Shown here: in pieces, positions 51,525 to 60,151 of the stretch
How positions within the stretch are numbered: the stretch's first letter is position 1
Layout: the number at the start of each line of letters is the position of its first letter
DNA from: Streptomyces sp. NBC_00306
GTDB lineage: Bacteria; Actinomycetota; Actinomycetes; Streptomycetales; Streptomycetaceae
Length of the DNA stretch: 64,000 nucleotides
Direction: 5' to 3'
Assembly: GCF_036169555.1 (NCBI RefSeq)
Contig: NZ_CP108032.1
Location: 2,914,001 to 2,978,000 of the forward strand
Position numbers and translations under genes: made by a program
The notes under the pieces: model-generated
What the model was told of the DNA's origin: nothing
Database searches by the model: none
Seen by the model: only the letters and a program-made list of their open reading frames with translations

Positions 51525-52412
51525 TCAGCGGCGGCCCGTTCGCAGCTTCCTGGAGGCCAGCACCACGACGGCACTTCCCAGCAGGATCGTGCCGAGGGCC
51601 ATGCCGAGACGGGCCAGCGCCCCGGTGCCCGTGGTGGCGAGCTCGTCGCGGGTGACCGAGAGGCCGGAACCGTCGTCGTCCATGACGGCGAAGCGGTAGT
51701 CGGCCGACTCGCCGACCCAGTCGCCGTCGTCGCCGCGCCGCTGGACGACGGCGGCATTGACGGTGACCTGGTTCGGCGGGGTGTCGGCGGTCAGCGCGAA
51801 CCGGACGCGGACGGTGACGGTCGCGCGGGCGGGCACCGCGAAACCGGCGAACGCGCCGTCGTCGAGCACGCCCACGACCTCGTCCTGGGCGGTGGTCTCC
51901 AGGGACGCGGGCCGCCAGCGCGAGGCGTCCTCGTCGTAGAACTCGAGCGTGACCCTGGGCGGGGTCAGCCCGCGGTCCCGCGCGGCGAAGACGATCACCG
52001 GGTGGATGTTGCGGCAGGGTTCCGCGGTGGTGTTGGCGAGGTCGACGGACCACTGCTCGAAGCCGCCGCCGGGGTGGTGCACGGGCGGGCCGCCGTGGAT
52101 ACGGGAGTCGATCGGAAAGCTCTTGGCGGCCACCGCGCCGCAGGTGGGCTCATCCCCGGGGGCGCGGACGGCGGTGACGCCGACGGCGGCCTTGTCCGCT
52201 GTGGCGTTGCTTGCTGTGGCCTTGTTCGCGGTGATGGTGCTGGGGGTGGCCTGGTTGGCGGCGGCATTGCCCGGGGCGGCCTGATTGGCGGCGGTCTCGG
52301 AGACAGCGGCCCGCACAGCCGGGTCGGCGGTGGCGGCCGCCGGGGCCGCGAGGGCGGCGGGGACGACGGTGGCCGCGGCGGCGCCGGCGGCGAGGACATT
52401 GCGCAGTCGCAT
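51525..52412 (-). CDS. Sortase-anchored surface protein (LATTG)
   Basis: Secreted protein of 295 residues. The signal peptide is NVLAAGAAAATVVPAALAAP. An Ala/Thr/Asn-rich spacer with short repeats (NQAAPGNAAANQATPS, NATADKAA) follows. The main domain (about 115-245) is beta-rich with two Cys (EPTCGAVAAK, EPCRNIHPVIVF). A LATTG sorting motif, hydrophobic helix (LGMALGTILLGSAVVVLA) and basic tail end the protein. LAXTG is the motif used by Streptomyces class E sortases, and one is encoded at 60152. The ATG at 52412 gives a proper signal peptide. The gene ends 30 bp before the GntR start. Confidence 0.9.
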   Translation of the reverse strand: MRLRNVLAAGAAAATVVPAALAAPAAATADPAVRAAVSETAANQAAPGNAAANQATPSTITANKATASNATADKAAVGVTAVRAPGDEPTCGAVAAKSFPIDSRIHGGPPVHHPGGGFEQWSVDLANTTAEPCRNIHPVIVFAARDRGLTPPRVTLEFYDEDASRWRPASLETTAQDEVVGVLDDGAFAGFAVPARATVTVRVRFALTADTPPNQVTVNAAVVQRRGDDGDWVGESADYRFAVMDDDGSGLSVTRDELATTGTGALARLGMALGTILLGSAVVVLASRKLRTGRR

Positions 52413-52523
52413 GGCTGACCTTTGCTGTTCGGCCGGTGCGGGCAGGGGACGTGGGCGCGACCCTGCCACGCGGGCGCCCGGTGACCCGGGAGGCACGTCC
52501 CCGAACGGCCGAACTCCGCCCTA

Positions 52524-53957
52524 TCAGCGTATTTTCTGCCCGGTACGCGAGGGCGGGAGCGGTGACGAGAAGGCGGCGTCGGCCCGCCCGAAGACCGGGG
52601 CGAGCACGAGCTGTGCCGCGCCCTGCGCGACCGTGTGCGGACCACCGTTCGCGAGCTCCACCGGCACGGGCGCCTGCTCGCCCACTCCGCGGACGAAGGT
52701 GCCTGCCGCGGCCTCGACGACCCGGCCGCCGAGCAGGACGCGGTCGATGTCCAGCAGCTCCACGAGGTTGGCGGCGCCGACGCCGAGGATCCGCGCCGCT
52801 CCCGCGAGGTCCCCGTCGGCGACAGCCTCCAGACAGAGCGCCTCGATGCACCCCCGCCGGCCGCACCCGCACGACGGCCCGTCGAGCTGCACGACCTGAT
52901 GCCCGAACTCCCCGGCCCCGGTCCGCGCTCCGCGGTAGAGCCCGCCACCGAGCACGAGACCCGCCCCGAGCCCGGTCCCCAGATGCAGATACGCGAACGA
53001 GTCCCCGCTCCCCTGCAGCGCGAGCCCGAGGGCTGCGGCATTGGTCTGGAGGGCGAGGCCGAGAGCGGCGGCGTTGGTGTCCTTGTCGAGCGCGACGGGC
53101 AGCCCGAGCCGCTCGGCGAGAGCGTCCCGCAGGGGAAAACCGTCCCACTGCGGGAACCCGGTGACGCGATGGGGGATGCCGGAGGTGTGATCGAGCGGTC
53201 CGGGCATGGCGACGCCGACACCGAGGACACGGTGGGAGGTGTGGGTGTCGGGACCGGATTCGGCGGGCTGCGGGGCAGGTTGGGCCGGCCAGGGAGCCGG
53301 TCCGGGTCCGGCGACCGATCCAGCATGTCCGGGGGCCGGCGTGGCGGCGGGCACCTGGGCGGGCACGGAACCCGGCTGCCCTGCGGACACCTGCCCCGCG
53401 GACGACCGCCCGGCGGAGAGCGGCCCGGACAGCGGCCCGGCGGACAGGGCCCCGCCCGGGTCGGAGGCGGTCAGCAGGGACTCCACCTCGACGGCCACCG
53501 CCTCCACCACCGCTTCCGCCCCGGCCCCCAGATCCAGCGGCACCACGCGCCGGCCGACGAGGACGCCCGCCAGGTCCAGCAGCACCACGGTCAGCTCGTC
53601 ACGGTCCAGGTGCAGCCCCACGGCGTGCGCCGCCGGAGGGACCAGCCGCAGGACCGTACGCGGCTTCCCGCCGGTGGAGGCGCGGTAGCCCGCCTCCGCC
53701 ACCAGCCCGCTCCCCCGCAGCCGCGCCGTGATCTTGCTGACCGCCTGAGGGGTGAGCCCGGTGCCCTCCGCCAGTTCGAGACGGCTGATCCCGCCCTCGC
53801 CCGCCACACGCAACAGCTCCAGCACACGCGCCGCGTTCGCGCTGCGCAGTCCCGACAGGCCGGGAAGTTCGGGCAGCTCGGCCCCCGACGGCCCCCCGCT
53901 GCCGAGGCCGAGTCCGTTCCCCTGCCCGGTCCCGTAACCGCTCCCGTTGGTGTTCAC
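52524..53957 (-). CDS. ROK-family regulator with internal duplication
   Basis: Transcription factor of 477 residues. A winged helix (about 35-95; ISRLELAEGTGLTPQAVSKI) precedes a ROK sugar-kinase-like domain with GVGVAMPGPLDHTSG, the ROK zinc site CGCGRRGCIEALC and LGTGLGAGLVLGGGLY. Two features are odd. A Pro/Ala/Ser-rich insertion of about 70 residues sits between the ROK subdomains. An 11-residue segment (TNAAALGLALQ) occurs twice in tandem beside the usual DxxTNAAALG motif. It is divergent from the Gfo/Idh gene, its likely target. GTG at 53957; the Gly-rich start is weakly supported. Confidence 0.9.
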   Translation of the reverse strand: MNTNGSGYGTGQGNGLGLGSGGPSGAELPELPGLSGLRSANAARVLELLRVAGEGGISRLELAEGTGLTPQAVSKITARLRGSGLVAEAGYRASTGGKPRTVLRLVPPAAHAVGLHLDRDELTVVLLDLAGVLVGRRVVPLDLGAGAEAVVEAVAVEVESLLTASDPGGALSAGPLSGPLSAGRSSAGQVSAGQPGSVPAQVPAATPAPGHAGSVAGPGPAPWPAQPAPQPAESGPDTHTSHRVLGVGVAMPGPLDHTSGIPHRVTGFPQWDGFPLRDALAERLGLPVALDKDTNAAALGLALQTNAAALGLALQGSGDSFAYLHLGTGLGAGLVLGGGLYRGARTGAGEFGHQVVQLDGPSCGCGRRGCIEALCLEAVADGDLAGAARILGVGAANLVELLDIDRVLLGGRVVEAAAGTFVRGVGEQAPVPVELANGGPHTVAQGAAQLVLAPVFGRADAAFSSPLPPSRTGQKIR

Positions 53958-54013
53958 GCCACCTATTCTCCCCCTCGCTTGCACTTTGGCAACACCGTTG
54001 CTTAAGTGGGAGC

Positions 54014-55099
54014 ATGACTGGCACCGGCACTCCCCTCCGCGTCGGACTCGTCGGCTACGGCCTGGCGGGCTCCGTCTTCCACGCCCCGCTGATCGCGGCC
54101 ACCGAGGGCCTCGTCCTCGACACGATCGTCACGTCCACCCCGGAGCGGCAGGAGCAGGCCCGCGCCGAGTTCCCGGATGTGCGCTTCGTGGCCACGCCGG
54201 AAGAGCTGTGGGCCCACGCCGGCGAACTCGACCTCGTCGTGATCGCCTCCCCGAACAAGACCCACGTCCCCGTCGCCACCGCCGCCCTCGAAGCGGGTCT
54301 CTCGGTGGTCGTGGACAAGCCGATCGCCGGCACCGCCGCCGAGGCGCGTGAGCTCGCCGCGCTCGCTGAGGCCCGCGGTCTGCTGCTCTCCGTCTTCCAG
54401 AACCGCCGCTGGGACAACGACTTCCTCACCCTCCGCAAGCTGATCGCGGACGGCTCGCTCGGTGAGGTCCAGCGCTTCGAGTCCCGCTTCGAGCGGTGGC
54501 GCCCACAGCTCAAGGGCGGCTGGCGCGAGTCGGGCGACCCGCAGGAGATCGGCGGTCTGCTGTACGACCTCGGCAGCCACCTCGTCGACCAGGCCCTGAC
54601 GCTGTTCGGCCCCGTCACCCGCGTGTACGCGGAGTCCGACCTGCGCCGGCCCGGCGCAAAGGCCGACGACGACACCTTCTTCGCGCTCACCCACGCGAAC
54701 GGCGTCCGCTCGCACCTCTACGCCAGCGCCACCACCGCCCAGCTCGGCCCGCGCTTCCGGGTCCTCGGCTCGGCCGCCGGATATGTGAAGTACGGCCTGG
54801 ACCCGCAGGAAGCGGACCTCCGCGACGGCAAGCGCCCGGACACCCACAAGCCGTGGGGCGTGGAGGACGAGTCGCAGTGGGGCCGGCTCGGCGGCGGAGA
54901 GTCACCGCTCACGGGCGGCGGCGACCCGGTGGAGACGCTCCCGGGCGACTACCCTGCGTACTATGCGGCCGTTGCCGACGCCCTGCGCAACGGCACTCCC
55001 CCGCCGGTCACCGCCGAGCAGGCGGCCGCCGCGCTCGAGGTCCTGGAGGCCGCGCGCCGCTCCGCCCGTGAGGGCGTCACCGTGGAGGTGTCCGTATGA
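54014..55099 (+). CDS. Gfo/Idh/MocA-family dehydrogenase
   Basis: NAD(P)-dependent oxidoreductase of 361 residues. The Rossmann motif is VGLVGYGLAGSVFHAPLIAA. The family motif VVDKPIAGTAAEARELAALA carries the catalytic-site Lys. QNRRWDNDFLTLRKLI and YDLGSHLVDQALTLFGP supply the substrate-binding part, the latter with the catalytic-like His. The likely substrate is a sugar or inositol. The ATG has GGGAG upstream. It is divergent from the ROK regulator across 56 bp and overlaps the next gene as ATGA. Confidence 0.94.
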   Translation: MTGTGTPLRVGLVGYGLAGSVFHAPLIAATEGLVLDTIVTSTPERQEQARAEFPDVRFVATPEELWAHAGELDLVVIASPNKTHVPVATAALEAGLSVVVDKPIAGTAAEARELAALAEARGLLLSVFQNRRWDNDFLTLRKLIADGSLGEVQRFESRFERWRPQLKGGWRESGDPQEIGGLLYDLGSHLVDQALTLFGPVTRVYAESDLRRPGAKADDDTFFALTHANGVRSHLYASATTAQLGPRFRVLGSAAGYVKYGLDPQEADLRDGKRPDTHKPWGVEDESQWGRLGGGESPLTGGGDPVETLPGDYPAYYAAVADALRNGTPPPVTAEQAAAALEVLEAARRSAREGVTVEVSV

Positions 55100-55578
55100 C
55101 AACGCCCCCCACCATCCATGAGCTGGTCGACCAGGAACGCCGCCTGACCCTGCGCCGGTTCAACCACGCCGACGCGTGGGCCCTCGGCAGCATGCTGGTC
55201 GAGATGGCGCACCTGCGGGAGGCCCCGGTGGCCATCGACATCCGCCGCGGCGCGCAGCAGCTGTTCCACTGCGCACTGCCGGGTTCGAGCGCGGACAACG
55301 ACGCCTGGATCGATCGCAAGCGGCGGGTAGTCGAGCGCTACGGCGAGAGCTCGTTCCTGGTCGGCACGAGGCACCGCGAGAAGGGCACGACGTTCGAGGA
55401 GTCGTCCCGCCTGGACCCGGACACGTACGCGGCGCACGGCGGATCGTTCCCGATCACGGTCGAGGGCGCGGGAGTGATCGGCACGGTCACGGTCTCGGGC
55501 CTCCCTCAGGCAGAGGACCACGCGATGGTGGTGGACGCCCTGTCCCGCTTCCTGGCCTCCACCCCACCGGGCACCTGA
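55096..55578 (+). CDS. UPF0303/heme-degrading-domain-like protein
   Basis: Protein of 160 residues resembling UPF0303, a GlcG/HbpS-like fold. Recognisable parts are FNHADAWALGSMLVEMAHLR, VAIDIRRGAQQLFHCALPG, DNDAWIDRKRRVVERYGESS and GGSFPITVEGAGVIGTVTVSG. Some relatives bind heme or cofactor-like ligands, but no activity can be assigned. It starts in ATGA shared with the dehydrogenase, so the two function together, probably in the same sugar pathway under the ROK regulator. Confidence 0.85.
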   Translation: MTTPPTIHELVDQERRLTLRRFNHADAWALGSMLVEMAHLREAPVAIDIRRGAQQLFHCALPGSSADNDAWIDRKRRVVERYGESSFLVGTRHREKGTTFEESSRLDPDTYAAHGGSFPITVEGAGVIGTVTVSGLPQAEDHAMVVDALSRFLASTPPGT

Positions 55579-56110
55579 CCGGGCCACGCCCAGCCATCCT
55601 CAGATCGCCCGGCGCTTGTAGGACAGCGGCCGCAGGCCAAGGGCGCCCAGCCACATCCAGCCCGTCCGGCGCTTGAGGACAACGGCCGCAGGCCATGCAC
55701 ACCCCCGGGCAGGCAGCTCGAATCGACCGCCAAATCCGGGGCCAGCCGGCTCCTCAGGAACCGGCCACAAGCAAAGGGCGCCCAGCCAAAACCAGCCCGT
55801 CCGGCGCTTGAGGACAACGGCCGCAGGCCGTGCCACCCCACGAGCCGAACCATCCGAACCAGTCCAACCAAAACCAGCCCGTCCGGCGCTTGAGGACACG
55901 GCCGCAGGCCGTACCTGCCCACGGACGGGGGCCCGGACCTCCGGCCCCAGCACACCGCCCCGGCGCCGGAACCCGAAGCCCGCACCCCGGAGCCCCGCAC
56001 CCCCGGCCCGAAGCCGACATCCCCCCGACCCGGGGTCGGCCCCCCAAAGCCCCACCCCCAGGCCCCGGGGGGCCGCCCCCGCACCCCCAACCCCCGCGCC
56101 GCCAGGCGCG
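55579..56110. repeat. Gap with four copies of a CCGGCGCTTGAGGAC repeat
   Basis: The 532-bp gap holds no gene. Four copies of a 30-34 bp element lie at 55608-55638, 55661-55694, 55796-55829 and 55878-55910. They share CCGTCCGGCGCTTGAGGAC and CGGCCGCAGGCC; the first is diverged. Copies 1 and 3 also share a flanking AAGGGCGCCCAGCCA. From 55920 to 56110 the sequence is C-rich and featureless. Similar elements are abundant between Streptomyces genes. Confidence 0.85.
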
Positions 56111-56968
56111 CTACGCGTCCTTGAGGTCCTGCCGCTGCCTCCCCAGCCCCTCGACCTCCAGCTCCACCACGTCCCCCGCCCGCAGATACGGCTTCGGTTC
56201 CGGCTGCCCCATCGCCACCCCCGCCGGCGTACCCGTGTTGATCACGTCTCCCGGGTACAGCGTCATGAACTGGCTGACGTACCGCACCACCTCGGCCACC
56301 GGGAAGATCTGGTCGGCCGTCGAGCCGTTCTGCTTCAGCTCGCCGTTCACCCACAGCCGCAGGCTCAGTGCCTGCGGGTCCGGTACCTCGTCCGCCGTCA
56401 CCAGCCAGGGGCCCAGCGGGTTGAACGTCTCGCAGTTCTTGCCCTTGTCCCACGTACCACCGCGCTCGATCTGGAACTCGCGCTCGGACACGTCGTGCGA
56501 GATCGCGTATCCGGCGACGTACGACAGCGGGTCCTCGTCGTCCTCCAGATAGCGCGCCGTACGCCCGATGACGACCGCGAGCTCGACCTCCCAGTCGGTC
56601 TTGCGGCTGCGGCGCGGCACGAGCACCGTGTCGTTCGGCCCGACGACCGTGTCCGCCGCCTTGAAGAAGACGACGGGCTCCGCGGGGGCCTCCGCCCCCG
56701 TCTCGGCCGCGTGGTCGTGGTAGTTCAGCCCGATGCACACGACCTTGCCGATCCGGGCGAGCGGCGGGCCGGTGCGCAGCCCGTCGGCGTCGAGCGCGGG
56801 CAGCTCGCCGGCCTGTGCCGCGGCCCGGATCCGAGCCAGGGCGGAGGCGTCGGCGAGCAGTTCTCCGTCGATGTCCGTGACGAGGCCGGACAGGTCGCGC
56901 AGGGTCCCGTCCACGTCGAGCAGGGCCGGGCGCTCGGCGCCCGAGGTGCCGACACGCAGCAGCTTCAT
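56111..56968 (-). CDS. Fumarylacetoacetate hydrolase family protein
   Basis: FAH-superfamily enzyme of 285 residues. It carries VVCIGLNYHDHAAETG with the active-site His, PVVFFKAADTVVGPND, DWEVELAVVIG with metal-binding acids, and YPGDVINTGTPAGVAMGQPE. An N-terminal 60-residue domain precedes these as in 2-hydroxyhepta-2,4-diene-1,7-dioate isomerase and fumarylpyruvate hydrolases. The reaction is C-C bond cleavage or isomerisation of a keto acid; the substrate is unknown. The ATG at 56968 has GGGGAGA upstream. The frame to 57064 is spurious. Confidence 0.93.
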   Translation of the reverse strand: MKLLRVGTSGAERPALLDVDGTLRDLSGLVTDIDGELLADASALARIRAAAQAGELPALDADGLRTGPPLARIGKVVCIGLNYHDHAAETGAEAPAEPVVFFKAADTVVGPNDTVLVPRRSRKTDWEVELAVVIGRTARYLEDDEDPLSYVAGYAISHDVSEREFQIERGGTWDKGKNCETFNPLGPWLVTADEVPDPQALSLRLWVNGELKQNGSTADQIFPVAEVVRYVSQFMTLYPGDVINTGTPAGVAMGQPEPKPYLRAGDVVELEVEGLGRQRQDLKDA

Positions 56969-57094
56969 GGTCTGTCTCCCCTGGTTCGGTGCGAGCCCGG
57001 ACGATGGGTAGCGGCCATCGGAGGGGTTCGGAGGATTGGCTGATCCTCCAAGACATCGGATCACTCCGCAAGACCCCGTTCACAACCTGGACTG

Positions 57095-57832
57095 TTACGC
57101 GGCGGTAGCCAGCGCGCCGGCCGTCGGCATGTCCCGGTAGAGGACCGTCCGCTCGACCGCGGTCCAGGCCGTGCTGGTGACGACGTACAGCGCGGCGGCG
57201 AGCGGCACCACAGCCACGGTGATCAGCGTCGCGAAGGACATCAGCGGCATGATCTTCATCATCGCGCCCATGCCCGTGGTGTCCCCCTGCGGCAGCGGCG
57301 AGGCCGCCATCTGGCGCTTCGTACGCCGGAAGTTGAAGATCGCGACGCCTGTGACGACCGCGAAGAGCACGAGGTACACGAGGCCCGCACCTCCGAACAC
57401 CCCGCCGTGTGCGAGGGCATCCGCCCAGCGGTCGCCGAGGGGGGCGTCGAAGAGGGTGTGGCCGAGCAGACGGTTGGGCTCCCCGCCGATCCGGCTGCTG
57501 GAGAACAGGTGGTACATCAGGAAGAACGCCGGCAGCTGCAACAGGCTCGGCAGACACCCGGAGAGCGGCGAGACCTTCTCCTTGGTGTGCAGCTCCAGCA
57601 TCGCCTTCTGCAGGCGCTCGGGGTTCTTGCCGTGCTTCTTGCGCAGTTCGGCGATCTGCGGCGAGAGCCGGGCCTTGGCCTTCTGCCCCCGCGCGGCGGC
57701 ACGTGAGAGGGGGTGGACGGTGAGCCGTACGAGTGCGGTGAACAGGACGATCGCGGCGGCTGTCGCCGATGCGTGGAAGAGCGGCTGGAGCAGGTCGGCG
57801 AGCTGCTCGACCAGGTTGGCGAATACGGACAT
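57095..57832 (-). CDS. YidC/Oxa1-family membrane insertase paralogue
   Basis: Membrane protein of 245 residues. It has the YidC core: a first span (TAAAIVLFTALVRLTVHPL), a cytosolic helical hairpin (RLSPQIAELRKKHGKNPERL, LELHTKEKVSPLSGCLPSLL), a second span (LPAFFLMYHLFSS), GLVYLVLFAVVTGVAIF and a last pair (FATLITVAVVPLAAALYVVT). The hydrophilic-groove Arg is present in TALVRLTVHP. It is shorter than the main YidC of Streptomyces and not beside rpmH or rnpA, so it is an extra copy. DUF6412 upstream on the same strand (221 bp away) is a recurrent neighbour. Confidence 0.92.
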   Translation of the reverse strand: MSVFANLVEQLADLLQPLFHASATAAAIVLFTALVRLTVHPLSRAAARGQKAKARLSPQIAELRKKHGKNPERLQKAMLELHTKEKVSPLSGCLPSLLQLPAFFLMYHLFSSSRIGGEPNRLLGHTLFDAPLGDRWADALAHGGVFGGAGLVYLVLFAVVTGVAIFNFRRTKRQMAASPLPQGDTTGMGAMMKIMPLMSFATLITVAVVPLAAALYVVTSTAWTAVERTVLYRDMPTAGALATAA

Positions 57833-57970
57833 GGGTGAGCCCTCCGTGGGTCTCGTCGTGCCGGGATGCGGTCATGGCGGCATGACGACCCGCGAGGGGG
57901 TGCGGAGGCTGCGGAAGTGCCGGGCCGGCCCGAGCGGTCCATCGCTCGAGCGATCCGTCGCACGCAAACA

Positions 57971-58045
57971 GCCCGGAAGCGACTGCCCGGAGGCGAGCTA
58001 CCCGGAAGCGAGTGATCCGGCGGCGAGCGGGCCTGCGGCGAGCGG
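57971..58045. repeat. Degenerate 15-bp tandem repeat
   Basis: About five 15-bp units (CCCGGAAGCGAGxxx style) run between the DUF6412 and YidC-like genes: 57986-58000, 58001-58015, 58016-58030 and 58031-58045, with a shifted first copy from 57971. The core GGCGAG or AGCGAG is kept and the rest drifts. Confidence 0.75.
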
Positions 58046-58053
58046 TTGCGCCC

Positions 58054-58374
58054 CTACGCGGTCGTCAGGACGAGACGCCCGGGAGCCCTGGGCCTGGTGC
58101 GGCCCCGTGCATCCGGATCCCGCTGCGGCAGGAACGCGGTGCGCCGCCGCCGGTCACGCAGAGCGGTACGCACCCGGGTGACGGGCACGGCCGGCACGCA
58201 GCGCGCGCTGATGAGGGCACAGACCACCAGTGCCGAACCGGCCGAGGCCGTGGCGGTCGCGGCGAGCGCGACGGCGGCGGAGAGGCTGCTGCCGTCGGCG
58301 ATCAGGATCTCGAAGAGCAGGAACAGCGCAAACGCGGAGGGGTGCACCCATCGCGACAGCCGGCGGCCGTCCAT
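58054..58374 (-). CDS. DUF6412-type small membrane protein
   Basis: Protein of 106 residues with two hydrophobic segments (VHPSAFALFLLFEILIADG and LSAAVALAATATASAGSALV) and a basic, Arg-rich C-terminal half (TALRDRRRRTAFLPQRD). It resembles the DUF6412 proteins that often precede an extra YidC gene in Streptomyces. Function unknown; it may be an insertase substrate or accessory. The ATG at 58374 has GAGGTGG upstream. Confidence 0.75.
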   Translation of the reverse strand: MDGRRLSRWVHPSAFALFLLFEILIADGSSLSAAVALAATATASAGSALVVCALISARCVPAVPVTRVRTALRDRRRRTAFLPQRDPDARGRTRPRAPGRLVLTTA

Positions 58375-58434
58375 GTGCTCCCACCTCACTTCCTCGCTCT
58401 GCTGCCCGAACACCTTCGGGACACCTTCCAGCCG

Positions 58435-59943
58435 TTATACAGGATGCGCCTCGCGGGAGGGATCGGCCGCAGGGAGGGGATCCTCGGCCAGCACCTCCCC
58501 GTCGGGCCGTGGATCACGGTCGGCCGGGCGCGCGTACGTCACTGCCAGCGCGACCGCCAGATTCGCGGCGAGGGCGACGATGCCCGCGTTCATGCCCCAC
58601 ACCGGATCGCGCCCGGTGAAGACGAGCACGCAGACGATCGTCACCCCCACGGCGAGACCAGTCAGCGCACCCGCGAACGTGAGCCGCCGCCACACCAGCC
58701 CGAGCAGCAGCATGGGCAGGAGCTGCGCCATCCCCTCGTACGAGATGAGGGACAGCCGTACGAGCGTGTTGGGGGCGATGTACGTCAGCAGCAGGGCGAT
58801 CGCGCCGGCCGCCACGACGACGATCTGGGCCGCACCCTTCTGCCGCTCGCGCAGCGCGGGCACCAGGGAGAGGACGCTGCGTCCCCACATGGTGCCGATG
58901 ACGAGCATGAACACCGCCATCGGCACGATGGACGACAGGGCCGCCGCCACCCCGACGATCCCGACCGCCCAGGCCGGCAGCGAGTCCACGACGAGTTCGA
59001 AGAGGGCCAGGTTGGACTCCGCGCCGACGAGTCCCGGCACGACGAAAAGGGCCGCCATGCCGAGGAGCATGGGCACGAAGAGCAGGACGTTGTAGGCGGG
59101 CAGCCACATCGCGTTGCGGCGCAGGGCGTCGGCGTTGCGCGCGCCGAGGTAGCCGGCGACGGTGGTCGGGAAGATCACGACGGTCAGGGAGTTGAGCAGG
59201 GTCGTGGTGGCGAACCACAGCTCCCCGAAACCGCCGCCCCCGTGCCCGGGCAGCGTCAGCCACTCGCTCTTCTCCGCGACGAGCCGCCCGAGGAACTCCT
59301 CGTAGCCTCCGAAGTAGTGCTGGGGCACATAGATCGCGAGGAAGCCCAGGGTCGCGATGACGAGCACGTCCTTGAGGACGGACACCCAGGCGCTGCCGCG
59401 CAGCCCGCTCACCACGACGAAGCCGGTGGTGACGGCGAAGGCCAGGAAGTAGGCCCAGTTGAGGCTGATGGCACCGTAGGAGATGGTCGAGACGACGACA
59501 CCCATGCCGGTGATCTGGAGCTGGATGTAGGGGAGCAGGAAGACGGTGGCGAGGAAGGCGACCAGGGCGCCGAGCCAGGGCCGGTCGTAGCGGTGGGCGA
59601 CCATATCGGTGATCCCCACCAGACCGTGCTTGCGGGCGTAGGCCCACAACATGGGCCCGACGACGTAACCGACGGCGTAGCCGCAGGACATGTACGCCAC
59701 CACATACAGCACGGGTGAGCCGTAGTTGTAGCCCCAGCCCGCTGCCCCCAGATAGCTGAAACTCGTATAGCCCTCGCCGGCCATCAGCACCCAGATGAAG
59801 ACGGCCCCGAGGCTGCGCCCGCCGACGGACCACTCGGCGAGCCCGCCGCTCCCACCTCCCCGCCCGCGTACGGCGAGGAGCCCGAGAGCGACGGTGCCGA
59901 TCATGAAGAGGCCGAAGATCGAGGTGGCGACGGCGGCGTTCAC
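58435..59943 (-). CDS. Sodium:solute symporter family transporter
   Basis: Integral membrane transporter of 502 residues with about 13 hydrophobic spans. SSS-family cues include AEWSVGGRSLGAVFIWVLMA, GEGYTSFSYLGAAGWGYNYG, FVVVSGLRGSAWVSVLKDV and VPMAVFMLVIGTMWGRS. It would import an organic acid or similar solute with Na+. The preceding small gene (DUF3311) overlaps its GTG start, a pairing typical of this subfamily. The longer frame upstream only mirrors that gene. Confidence 0.93.
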   Translation of the reverse strand: MNAAVATSIFGLFMIGTVALGLLAVRGRGGGSGGLAEWSVGGRSLGAVFIWVLMAGEGYTSFSYLGAAGWGYNYGSPVLYVVAYMSCGYAVGYVVGPMLWAYARKHGLVGITDMVAHRYDRPWLGALVAFLATVFLLPYIQLQITGMGVVVSTISYGAISLNWAYFLAFAVTTGFVVVSGLRGSAWVSVLKDVLVIATLGFLAIYVPQHYFGGYEEFLGRLVAEKSEWLTLPGHGGGGFGELWFATTTLLNSLTVVIFPTTVAGYLGARNADALRRNAMWLPAYNVLLFVPMLLGMAALFVVPGLVGAESNLALFELVVDSLPAWAVGIVGVAAALSSIVPMAVFMLVIGTMWGRSVLSLVPALRERQKGAAQIVVVAAGAIALLLTYIAPNTLVRLSLISYEGMAQLLPMLLLGLVWRRLTFAGALTGLAVGVTIVCVLVFTGRDPVWGMNAGIVALAANLAVALAVTYARPADRDPRPDGEVLAEDPLPAADPSREAHPV

Positions 59944-60128
59944 CTGCGGTCCCCCCGCCGGGCGAGCCAGACGGCGAGCGGAGTGAGCAGCGTCGCCCCG
60001 AGCAGCCAGACGAAGAGGAACGGCAACCCGAGCACGACGGGCCGCACACGGTTGACCAGCGGCAGCGCACCGACGAACAGGACGTACGGCACGAGCAGCC
60101 ACAGCAGTTGAGGACGACGCTTGAGCAC
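59940..60128 (-). CDS. DUF3311 small membrane protein
   Basis: Protein of 62 residues with two hydrophobic spans (LLWLLVPYVLFVGALPLVN and LGLPFLFVWLLGATLLTPLA), matching DUF3311. These always sit just before an SSS-type symporter. Its TGA overlaps the transporter's GTG, so it is probably a required small subunit, although no function is proven. Confidence 0.85.
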   Translation of the reverse strand: MLKRRPQLLWLLVPYVLFVGALPLVNRVRPVVLGLPFLFVWLLGATLLTPLAVWLARRGDRR

Positions 60129-60151
60129 GTCAGGACCCTAGCCGTGACGCG

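Noticed and set aside
58012..59718. 568-codon plus-strand frame antisense to the symporter
   Set aside because: His/Asp/Gly-rich shadow translation of a membrane protein gene, without domains.
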